Source: Thermaceae bacterium (GTDB lineage Bacteria; Deinococcota; Deinococci; Deinococcales; Marinithermaceae). Taken from it: a stretch of 6,102 bases of DNA. Positions 1 to 5,738 of this stretch are shown here, piece after piece (position 1 is the first letter of the stretch; each line of letters starts with the position of its first letter). The stretch is taken from NCBI GenBank assembly GCA_027023115.1, contig JALVWZ010000412.1, forward strand, positions 1 to 6,102, in the 5' to 3' direction. The notes under the pieces were generated by a model. The model was not told the DNA's origin. It did not search any database and was given only the letters and a program-made list of their open reading frames with translations. A program made the position numbers and the translations under genes.

Positions 1-574
<574 letters not shown>

Positions 575-577
<3 letters not shown>

Positions 578-585
578 ACTGGAGT
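575..585 (+). promoter_or_regulatory. Possible internal -10 element (TAAACT) and misplaced GGAG ahead of the SDR gene
   Basis: TAAACT (575-580) overlaps the leuB stop codon and fits the TANNNT -10 form. It is followed by only GGAGT before the ATG at 586, so a transcript started here would begin at or next to the start codon. The GGAG at 581-584 is one base from the ATG, too close for a normal Shine-Dalgarno interaction. Translation may therefore rely on coupling to leuB termination, on a leaderless transcript, or on both. No clear -35 was identified. Confidence 0.35.
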
Positions 586-1335
586 ATGCCGAGCCTAAAA
601 GGAAAAACGCTGATCGTTACCGGCGCCTCCCGCGGCATCGGCCGCGCGCTGGCGCTGGGGCTGGCCGAGGCGGGAGCCAACCTGGTGCTCTCCGCCCGCA
701 ACCCCGAAAGGCTGTCACAGGCCGCCGAGGAAGTCGCCGACAAGGGCGCGGCCGTGCGCTACTTCGCCGGCGACGTCGCCAGCGGCGAAACCGCCCGGCG
801 GTTGGTCGAGCTGGCCCGGGAAATTGGTGGGTTTTACGGCTTCATCCACAACGCCTGCGTCCTGCATGCCGGCCCGCTCGTTTGGGAGATGCCCGAGAAC
901 CTCTGGCGCGAGGTGGTGGACACCAGCCTCACCGGCGGCTACCAACTCACCCGCCACGCCCTGCCCGATTTGCTGGAAGCCGGCGACGGGGTGGCCGTCT
1001 TCGTTGGCTCCGGCGCCGCCGAGTACAACCTGCCCGGCATCGGCGCCTACGCGGTGGCCAAGGCCGCCGAAGAACACCTGGCCCGCCAGGTGGCTGCCGA
1101 AGCGCCGCACGTGGCGAGCTTTGCCTTCAGGCCCGGCGTGGTGGACACCGACATGCAGCAGCAGGCCCGCAGCGCCAGCGGCGGAGCCGCGCCGCAACTG
1201 CACCAGATCTTTGGCGGTTACAAGGAAAAGGGCGTGCTCATCCCTCCGGAGCGCGCCGCCGGTTATCTGATTCAGGTCCTCCAGGCCGACCCGCACCGCT
1301 ACAGCGGCAAGGTCTACGACTGGCGAAAGGAATAA
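586..1335 (+). CDS. Short-chain dehydrogenase/reductase (classical SDR, benzil-reductase-like), substrate unknown
   Basis: A 249-residue cytosolic NAD(P)H-dependent oxidoreductase of typical classical SDR length. The Rossmann motif TGASRGIG is at residues 12-19, the HNA motif (usually NNAG) at 88-90, catalytic Ser142 in GSGAA, and Tyr155 and Lys159 in YAVAK. The Asn expected on helix 4 of the N-S-Y-K tetrad is not obvious: the segment reads VDTSLTGG (111-118). The C-terminal half ([10 protein letters not shown], 182-191, then a [14 protein letters not shown] stretch) resembles the yeast IRC24/bacterial benzil reductase subgroup, as I recall it, more than FabG. An Arg in the first loop (SRGIG) and Ser36-Ala37-Arg38 after beta-2 hint at NADP preference. 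ATG 586 is chosen because any later start would remove beta-1. The gene sits 8 bases after leuB and 2 bases before ilvD. Its operon position does not identify a substrate, since no leucine, valine or isoleucine step in this operon requires such an SDR. Confidence 0.88.
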   Translation: MPSLKGKTLIVTGASRGIGRALALGLAEAGANLVLSARNPERLSQAAEEVADKGAAVRYFAGDVASGETARRLVELAREIGGFYGFIHNACVLHAGPLVWEMPENLWREVVDTSLTGGYQLTRHALPDLLEAGDGVAVFVGSGAAEYNLPGIGAYAVAKAAEEHLARQVAAEAPHVASFAFRPGVVDTDMQQQARSASGGAAPQLHQIFGGYKEKGVLIPPERAAGYLIQVLQADPHRYSGKVYDWRKE

Positions 1336-1337
1336 AC

Positions 1338-3017
1338 ATGCGGAGCGACATCATCAAGAAAGGTATCGAGCGGGCTCCCCACCGCTCGCTGCTGCGCGCC
1401 ACCGGCGTCATCAAACGCGAGTCCGACTTCGACAAGCCGTTCATAGCCGTGGTCAACAGCTACATCGACATCGTCCCCGGCCACGTCCACTTGCGCGAGT
1501 TCGTGGAGAGCATCAAGCAGTACATCCGCGACGCCGGCGGGGTGCCCTTCGAGTTCAACACCATCGGCGTTGACGACGGCATCGCCATGGGCCACGAAGG
1601 CATGAAGTGGAGCCTGCCCAGCCGCGAGCTGATCGCCGACAGCGTGGAGACGATGCTGCGGGCGCACGCCTTCGACGGGGCCATCTTCATCCCCAACTGC
1701 GACAAGATCGTACCGGGCATGATCATGGCCGCCATGCGCGTCAACATCCCCAGCGTGTTCGTTTCCGGCGGACCCATGAAGGCCGGCTACCTCGACGGTC
1801 GGGCGCTGGATCTGATAGACGTTTTCGAGGGGGTCGGCGCGGTCCGCGAGGGCCAGATGGATCCCGAAGAGCTGCAAAAGATCGAGCAGTTCGCCTGCCC
1901 CGGTTGCGGCAGCTGCTCGGGCATGTTCACCGCCAACTCGATGAACTGCCTGCTCGAGGCCCTCGGCCTGGCGGTGCCCGGCAACGGCTCCATCCTGGCC
2001 GAAGACCCACGCCGCGAAGAACTCAAGAAAACGGCGGTTAGCTGGCTGATGCAGATGGTAGAGGGCGACGTCAAACCCCTCGACGTCCTCAGCGAAGAGA
2101 GCTTCGAAAACGCTTTCCGCCTTGACGTGGCCATGGGCGGCTCCACCAACACGGTGCTCCACACCCTGGCCATCGCCCGCGAGGCGGGCATGCCCTTTGC
2201 GCTCGAGAAGCTGGACGAGATAGGCCGCAGCACGCCGACGCTGTGCAAGATAGCCCCTTCCAGCGCCTACCACATGGAAGACCTGGACCGCGCCGGCGGC
2301 GTATTCGCCATTTTGAAGGAACTGCAGCGGGGCGGCTACCTGAACGAAAACGCCCGCACCATCGCCGGCAAGACCCTGGCCGAGCAGCTCGCGGACGGTT
2401 ACGAAATCAAGGACGAGCGGGTCATCCGCCGCCTGGAAAACCCCTACGCCGCCCGCGGCGGCCTGCGCGTGCTATTCGGCAACCTGGCCCCCGAAGGGGC
2501 GGTGGTCAAAACCGCCGGGGTGGTGCCGGGAATGATGCAGCACGAAGGACCGGCGCGCGTATATGACAGCGAAGAAGAAGCACAGGCGGCGATAGACGGC
2601 GGCCACATCAAACCCGGCGACGTGGTGGTCGTCCGCTACGAAGGCCCCAAGGGCGGCCCCGGGATGCGGGAGATGCTGGCTCCCACCAGCGCCATCGTCG
2701 GCCGCGGACTGGGCGAGAGCGTGGCGCTGATTACCGACGGGCGCTTTTCCGGTGGCACCCGCGGCGCCGCCGTGGGCCACGTCAGCCCCGAGGCGGCCGA
2801 GGGCGGCCCCATCGGCCTGGTCGAAGAAGGCGATACCATCTTCCTCGACCTGGAAAATGGCGTGCTCGAGCTGAAAGTAAGCGACGAAGAGCTGGCCCGC
2901 CGCCGCGCCGCCTTCAAGCCACTCAAGAAACCTATCAACGGCTCTTGGCTCAAGCGCTACCGGGCCCTGGTTACCAACGCCGCCCACGGCGCGGTCCTCA
3001 AAAGCGACCTCGACTAA
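1338..3017 (+). CDS. ilvD: Dihydroxy-acid dehydratase
   Basis: Iron-sulfur, Mg-dependent dehydratase converting 2,3-dihydroxy-isovalerate and -methylvalerate to the 2-oxo acids of valine/leucine and isoleucine synthesis. At 559 residues it is the short bacterial form (E. coli about 616). Key residues align with E. coli IlvD: Asp80 (E. coli Asp81), cluster Cys121, Mg ligand Asp122 and carbamylated-Lys candidate Lys123 in NCDK, cluster Cys193 in CPGCGSCSG (187-195), Glu445 in MREML, and catalytic Ser471 in DGRFSGG. The position that is Cys in plant/mycobacterial [2Fe-2S] enzymes is Gly48 (VPGHVHL), as in E. coli, so an oxygen-labile [4Fe-4S] cluster is likely (inference). ATG 1338 has a good Shine-Dalgarno (AAAGGA, 1326-1331) lying inside the end of the SDR gene. 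The open frame extends upstream to 882, but that part lies within the SDR gene and is Arg-rich shadow. The gene ends at an intrinsic terminator. Edd is excluded by the IlvD-type motifs and context. Confidence 0.97.
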   Translation: MRSDIIKKGIERAPHRSLLRATGVIKRESDFDKPFIAVVNSYIDIVPGHVHLREFVESIKQYIRDAGGVPFEFNTIGVDDGIAMGHEGMKWSLPSRELIADSVETMLRAHAFDGAIFIPNCDKIVPGMIMAAMRVNIPSVFVSGGPMKAGYLDGRALDLIDVFEGVGAVREGQMDPEELQKIEQFACPGCGSCSGMFTANSMNCLLEALGLAVPGNGSILAEDPRREELKKTAVSWLMQMVEGDVKPLDVLSEESFENAFRLDVAMGGSTNTVLHTLAIAREAGMPFALEKLDEIGRSTPTLCKIAPSSAYHMEDLDRAGGVFAILKELQRGGYLNENARTIAGKTLAEQLADGYEIKDERVIRRLENPYAARGGLRVLFGNLAPEGAVVKTAGVVPGMMQHEGPARVYDSEEEAQAAIDGGHIKPGDVVVVRYEGPKGGPGMREMLAPTSAIVGRGLGESVALITDGRFSGGTRGAAVGHVSPEAAEGGPIGLVEEGDTIFLDLENGVLELKVSDEELARRRAAFKPLKKPINGSWLKRYRALVTNAAHGAVLKSDLD

Positions 3018-3034
3018 CAAGCATCACAAATCCT

Positions 3035-3062
3035 CCGGCGGGAACACTCCCGCCGGCTTTTT
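3035..3062 (+). terminator. Intrinsic terminator of the leuB-SDR-ilvD operon
   Basis: A perfect 9-bp GC-rich stem is formed by CCGGCGGGA (3035-3043) and TCCCGCCGG (3048-3056), closing an ACAC loop. It is followed directly by CTTTTT (3057-3062). It starts 17 bases after the ilvD stop, a textbook rho-independent layout. Confidence 0.93.
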
Positions 3063-3066
3063 CATG

Positions 3067-3084
3067 ATTCCACGACCGTGGAAT
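3067..3084. repeat. Perfect 18-bp dyad ATTCCACG-AC-CGTGGAAT, possible operator
   Basis: Two perfect 8-bp inverted arms are separated by only two bases. The gap is too short for a stable RNA loop, so a binding site for a dimeric regulator on DNA is more plausible than a terminator. It lies 5 bases after the T-run of the ilvD terminator and about 230 bases upstream of the only clear promoter on this side. That is far for a classic repressor site for the lipoprotein gene. No second copy was noticed in the window. Confidence 0.5.
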
Positions 3085-3210
3085 GGCGCAGGCGCGTATC
3101 TGCGGATAAATGAAGAGTGATGCCGGATGCGTGAACGGGGCGTGGAAGAAGGTGAGAAAGTACCGCTGGCCTGTTCAATGTGGTTTTATCCGTCCGGCCG
3201 ACGTCGTTAT

Positions 3211-3231
3211 TTGCGGCAATGAATGCCGTAA
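3211..3231 (+). other. RNA hairpin in the intergenic region
   Basis: TTGCGGCA (3211-3218) pairs with TGCCGTAA (3224-3231) over 8 bp, including one G-U pair, around an ATGAA loop. It is followed by TACTTTCAG, too poor in T for a confident terminator. The G-U wobble favours an element read as plus-strand RNA, but no transcript start upstream was identified. Confidence 0.3.
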
Positions 3232-3316
3232 TACTTTCAGCAGTCTATCCGCATCATCCCGAACCCGAACTCTCAACCGGAGCAACTCCTGCAAAGGCTT
3301 TTTCTGCTATTTTCCA

Positions 3317-3325
3317 TGGTATAAT
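3317..3325 (+). promoter_or_regulatory. Extended -10 promoter (TGGTATAAT) for the lipoprotein gene
   Basis: A consensus sigma-A -10 hexamer TATAAT (3320-3325) is preceded by the TGN extended -10 motif (3317-3319). No good -35 hexamer lies 16-18 bases upstream, which is usual for extended -10 promoters. Transcription would start near 3332, leaving a leader of about 67 bases before the ATG at 3399. Confidence 0.7.
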
Positions 3326-3398
3326 TACGACCAGTCAAGCAGTTGAATGCGCCCGCTGAGAACCCGCTCTGTATTTATGCGCGTGAAAGGCGGTAAGC

Positions 3399-4604
3399 AT
3401 GAAGATTCTGTATAAAGCTCTGGCTGTCCTAACGGCCTCGCTGCTCACCCTCACCCTCACTTCCTGCCCCACTCTGCCGACAGGCCCCGACAAAACACCG
3501 CTCGTTTACCGGGTAAATACCGTTCTAAACGGCATGGACACGATGTTCCCGAGCCATCCCCGGCCTATCGTTTGGAACCACCTCCTCATCGGGTCTTCGG
3601 GTACGGAACTCGCCGCCTACGACCTCAACGACGGCAGCCTACGCTGGCGGCAGGGGCTGGACCAGCCCTTCTATTTCAAGCTGCGTGGTGACGAGGTACT
3701 TACCTGGCCGCTGATTGATCAAGACGCCAACATGACCGGCCTCAAGGTCAATCTGCTAGACGCGGCCAGCGGTCAAATAAACGAAGAGCTGGATCTTTCC
3801 GCGTCCGCCGACGTATTGCGCAGCTTGCGCCCCGAGAGCATGGTCATAAATGGAAACGACGTTTACATTGGCGCTAACCGCGGCGTGATCCACACCTTCC
3901 AACTAGGCAGCGGCAGCGTAACCCTGGCAAATACCGCCCACATCGACGAGATATACGACATAAGCGGCTACAACGACCACCCCGAGCGTTTCTTCATCTA
4001 CAACATGCTGCGGGAACCGGACAGTGGCGACCTGTTCGTAGCGGTTGCGACTCCTTATTATTCCGATGAAGGCTGGCACAGTCTGTTTCGCGTAGACCCG
4101 GCGACCGGCGAGGTGGTCTGGGCTAGCTCTACTTACGGCTACGACATGCTCCTCGCCGGCGGATCGCTACTCCTGGGCAGCTCGGGGGTTGAGGCGGTAG
4201 ACCCCGCCAGCGGCGAAGAACGCTGGCACTACTATCCGCCTAATGGCGCTGACGTCAATCCCGGCAGCCTGATATACGACCCGTCGCTGCCGGCGGTGGT
4301 GGCTCCCTTTGGAGTAATCAAGCTGGTCGGGCAAGGGATCGAGGTCTGGAACATTAGCGACGTATACGCTTTCGTAAGCGAGTGTTATAACTACCCCGCC
4401 CTGCTCGATGGCGTCGTCTACTATGCCGGCCATAGCGGACTGCTGGCTTTCGACGAAAGTAGCGGTGCTTTGCTGAGCAGCCACATTTTTGACGACTCCC
4501 CCTATCTCAGGCTAGACGGCTACGCCTTCAGCGACGAAGGGCGGATCTACGAGCTACTAGACAACGAGCTAAGCGCCTATCTGCCCGTGGGCAACCACAA
4601 CTAG
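3399..4604 (+). CDS. Predicted lipoprotein with PQQ/WD-like beta-propeller repeats, function unknown
   Basis: A 401-residue protein. The N-terminus has a basic start (MKILYK), a hydrophobic stretch to about residue 20 and a lipobox LTSC with Cys23 as the lipidated residue, so it is expected to be anchored outside the cytoplasmic membrane. The rest shows repeated blade turns of the form D-x(2-4)-G-x(3)-W seen in PQQ_2/quinoprotein-like propellers: near Asp75-Trp83, Asp121-Gly125, Asp233-Trp241, Asp268-Trp276 and Asp352-Gly356. Hydrophobic beta strands such as LLAGGSLLLGSSGVEAVD lie between them. No catalytic dehydrogenase motif is evident, so a binding or scaffold role (BamB-like folds are comparable) is only an inference. 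ATG 3399 has AAAGG at 3386-3390 as Shine-Dalgarno and its own extended -10 promoter. The gene stands alone and uses more A/T-ending codons than ilvD or the SDR, suggesting low expression or more recent acquisition. Confidence 0.85.
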   Translation: MKILYKALAVLTASLLTLTLTSCPTLPTGPDKTPLVYRVNTVLNGMDTMFPSHPRPIVWNHLLIGSSGTELAAYDLNDGSLRWRQGLDQPFYFKLRGDEVLTWPLIDQDANMTGLKVNLLDAASGQINEELDLSASADVLRSLRPESMVINGNDVYIGANRGVIHTFQLGSGSVTLANTAHIDEIYDISGYNDHPERFFIYNMLREPDSGDLFVAVATPYYSDEGWHSLFRVDPATGEVVWASSTYGYDMLLAGGSLLLGSSGVEAVDPASGEERWHYYPPNGADVNPGSLIYDPSLPAVVAPFGVIKLVGQGIEVWNISDVYAFVSECYNYPALLDGVVYYAGHSGLLAFDESSGALLSSHIFDDSPYLRLDGYAFSDEGRIYELLDNELSAYLPVGNHN

Positions 4605-4607
4605 GCT

Positions 4608-4650
4608 GGCCGATAGCCTGGTTGCCGGCCGATGGCCCAAAAACTATCGG
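4608..4650. repeat. Short direct and inverted repeats between convergent genes
   Basis: GGCCGATAGCC (4608-4618) recurs as GGCCGATGGCC (4627-4637) with one mismatch and a 19-base period. CCGATAG (4610-4616) is also the inverse of CTATCGG (4644-4650). A second pairing, GCAACCA (4591-4597) with TGGTTGC (4619-4625), competes with it and includes the end of the lipoprotein gene. AAAAA at 4639-4643 gives a T-run on the minus strand, but the stem just before it is only about 4 bp. This may be a weak bidirectional termination region; a clear terminator is not visible. Confidence 0.35.
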
Positions 4651-4672
4651 TGGTACTGCCCGAGCCCGGGGC

Positions 4673-5041
4673 TTAGACCCACTCGGTTTCGTAATTCTTG
4701 GTCTTGGGAATGACGCACAAGAACTCCACCGGCGCGTCGGTACGGTTTTCGTACCAGTGGACCACGCCGGCGGGTATTAGCACCGCCTCACCGGCGCTCA
4801 CCTCGCGCTCCTCTTCGCCCAACCCCAGGCTCATGCTGCCCTTGAGGACGTACTGCTCGTGCTCGATGGTGGGGTGGCGGTGCGCCGGTATTCGCCCTCC
4901 CGGCAGGATGGTGAACTTGCGCAGGATGTAGTTGGGTGCGCCCTCGTCGGGACCGATGAGGACCTGGACGAAAGCGTTCATACCTTTTTGCACCGGCTTT
5001 TTGGCTACACGGTCGGCGGGGCGTACCACTGGAATGCTCAT
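4673..5041 (-). CDS. Small single-domain cupin, TM1459-like, probable metal-binding protein
   Basis: A 122-residue Cupin_2-type protein. The first cupin motif spans about residues 48-68 (PGGRIPAHRHPTIEHEQYV and onward to Gly68), the second about 84-98 (GEAVLIPAGVVHWYEN). Candidate metal ligands are His54, His56, His61 and His95. This four-histidine set matches Thermotoga maritima TM1459, a manganese cupin, as I recall it. The spacing between the second and third His is one residue longer here (HPTIEH versus HPWEH). The ends also match that family: VLIG-PDEGAPNYILR at the front and VEFLCVIPK near the C-terminus. The physiological substrate is unknown; possible roles include a small dioxygenase, an isomerase or a sensor. 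The gene starts 4 bases after the phosphoribosyltransferase stop on the same strand, so co-transcription is expected. No Shine-Dalgarno site precedes the ATG; a TAGAAT sits 6 bases upstream instead. Confidence 0.88.
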   Translation of the reverse strand: MSIPVVRPADRVAKKPVQKGMNAFVQVLIGPDEGAPNYILRKFTILPGGRIPAHRHPTIEHEQYVLKGSMSLGLGEEEREVSAGEAVLIPAGVVHWYENRTDAPVEFLCVIPKTKNYETEWV

Positions 5042-5053
5042 GAAGCTATTCTA
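5042..5053 (-). promoter_or_regulatory. Possible leaderless promoter of the cupin gene (-10 TAGAAT)
   Basis: On the minus strand TAGAAT (5053 to 5048) is followed by AGCTTC and then the ATG at 5041, so initiation would fall at the start codon. The hexamer is formed by the last codons and stop of the upstream gene. No Shine-Dalgarno sequence is present in a usable position, which supports leaderless translation or coupling. The same hexamer precedes the upstream gene of the pair. Confidence 0.4.
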
Positions 5054-5684
5054 CCGCCCAACGGGAGAGGAGTTCGACCACTTCTTCGTCGCTGACCTGC
5101 GGGAAATTGCGGTAATAGGCCCCGACGGCTACGAAGTCGGTCGGGGCGCTGAGCGCCACCACTTCCGCCTCGCGAGCCAGCCGCGCGACCACGTCGGCCG
5201 GCCCCACCGGCACCGCCACCACCACCCGGGTTGGCTCCTCGGCTCTGGCCGCGGCTAAAGTGGCTTCCATGGTGCTGCCGGTGGCCAGGCCATCGTCTAC
5301 CAGCACCACGTCACGGCCTTTTAGCGGCTCCTTGGGGCGTACCGCCCGGTAGCGACGGCGACGCTCGCGGATTACCTGCATCTGCCGCCCGATCTCCGCC
5401 TTGATGTAGTTCTCGTCGGCCAGCCTGGCGGCGTAGGGCTGCAGGATTACCTCACCGCTTTCGTTGACGGCGCCAATGGCGTACTCGGGGTTGCCGGGAG
5501 CGCCTATTTTGCGGGCCAGAGCCACGTCCATGGTGCCGCCGAGCTTGCGGGCGATAACGTCTGCCAGCACCACGCCGCCACGGGGAATACCCAGTACGAC
5601 CGGATTTCGCAAACCCAGCGGCTCGAGCGCGGCCGCCAACTGCTCGGCCGCCTGCTCGCGGTCTTGGAAGAACATCATCGCCAT
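5046..5684 (-). CDS. Phosphoribosyltransferase-family protein (TTHA1613-like), substrate unknown
   Basis: A 212-residue cytosolic protein of the type I PRTase fold (PF00156). The PRPP-binding loop VVLVDDGLATGST is at residues 126-138, with the paired acidic residues Asp130-Asp131. Other family signatures are IPRGG (33-37), LARKIGAPGNPE (56-67), where the sequence RKIG starts the flexible region, and AVGAYYRNFPQVSDEEV near the C-terminus. This pattern is the uncharacterised PRTase family often seen alone or fused to hydrolase domains, and resembles Thermus TTHA1613 (about 208 residues, from memory), rather than a nucleotide-salvage enzyme with a defined base specificity. ATG 5684 is used. In-frame ATGs two and three codons later (5678, 5675) are equally possible, because the upstream GTGAG fits the second one better. 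It is first in a pair with the cupin gene and divergent from a Crp/Fnr gene 54 bases away. Confidence 0.88.
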   Translation of the reverse strand: MAMMFFQDREQAAEQLAAALEPLGLRNPVVLGIPRGGVVLADVIARKLGGTMDVALARKIGAPGNPEYAIGAVNESGEVILQPYAARLADENYIKAEIGRQMQVIRERRRRYRAVRPKEPLKGRDVVLVDDGLATGSTMEATLAAARAEEPTRVVVAVPVGPADVVARLAREAEVVALSAPTDFVAVGAYYRNFPQVSDEEVVELLSRWAVE

Positions 5685-5695
5685 TACTCACGTTC

Positions 5696-5701
5696 ATTCT
5701 A
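5696..5701 (-). promoter_or_regulatory. -10 element (TAGAAT) of the phosphoribosyltransferase-cupin pair
   Basis: TAGAAT on the minus strand lies 11 bases before the ATG at 5684, so the predicted leader is only a few bases long. A partial -35 (TTGCAG, or CTTGCA with 16-base spacing) lies upstream, within the shared intergenic region and overlapping the divergent regulator's promoter region. Confidence 0.5.
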
Positions 5702-5709
5702 CCCCAGCG

Positions 5710-5733
5710 GCTTAAACTGCAAGCATTGGAGGA
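5710..5733 (+). promoter_or_regulatory. Promoter region and ribosome binding site of the Crp/Fnr gene, with a small dyad
   Basis: TAAACT (5713-5718) is a possible -10 element; no good -35 was found. It is overlapped by a dyad GCTT-N7-AAGC (5710-5724), which could be an autoregulatory site but is short. The Shine-Dalgarno GGAGGA (5728-5733) is 5 bases from ATG 5739 and clearly sets the start of the regulator gene. Confidence 0.45.
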
Positions 5734-5738
5734 CAGTC

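Larger units (their letters stand above)
3063..3398. other. 336-base intergenic region without a convincing gene
   Basis: Lies between the ilvD terminator and the lipoprotein start. It contains, in order, the 18-bp dyad (3067-3084), a hairpin (3211-3231) and an extended -10 promoter (3317-3325), then about 67 bases of probable 5' untranslated leader. Base composition is less GC-rich than the flanking operons. The frame open at 3110-3346 has codon use unlike its neighbours, no Shine-Dalgarno site and a Cys/Ser-rich product with no recognisable fold. I see no tRNA, riboswitch or insertion sequence ends. A small RNA cannot be excluded. Confidence 0.6.

Noticed and set aside
715..1296. 193-codon antisense frame within the SDR gene
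   Set aside because: Shadow of a gene whose catalytic motifs are complete on the plus strand.
586..1335. FabG (3-oxoacyl-ACP reductase) identity for the SDR
   Set aside because: C-terminal motifs (PGVVDTDMQ and the following segment) and the leu/ilv context do not fit FabG, and no fatty-acid synthesis genes are nearby.
882..1337. Upstream extension of the ilvD reading frame
   Set aside because: It overlaps the SDR gene entirely, is Arg/Pro-rich shadow sequence, and IlvD homologues start with MRSD-type N-termini at 1338, which has a good ribosome site.
1314..2273. 319-codon antisense frame within ilvD
   Set aside because: Typical GC-rich shadow frame opposite a clearly real enzyme; Ala/Gly/His-rich with no recognisable motif.
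3110..3346. 78-codon plus-strand open frame in the intergenic region
   Set aside because: No ribosome binding site, codon use unlike any neighbour, Cys/Ser-rich low-information product, and the extended -10 promoter lies inside its end.
4167..4484. Antisense frame inside the lipoprotein gene
   Set aside because: No start signal or motif; the plus-strand protein shows signal peptide, lipobox and propeller repeats through this stretch.
5452..5697. Minus-strand ATG at 5697, inside the TAGAAT element, as an alternative start
   Set aside because: It opens a different frame that gives an Arg-rich shadow product, not the phosphoribosyltransferase.
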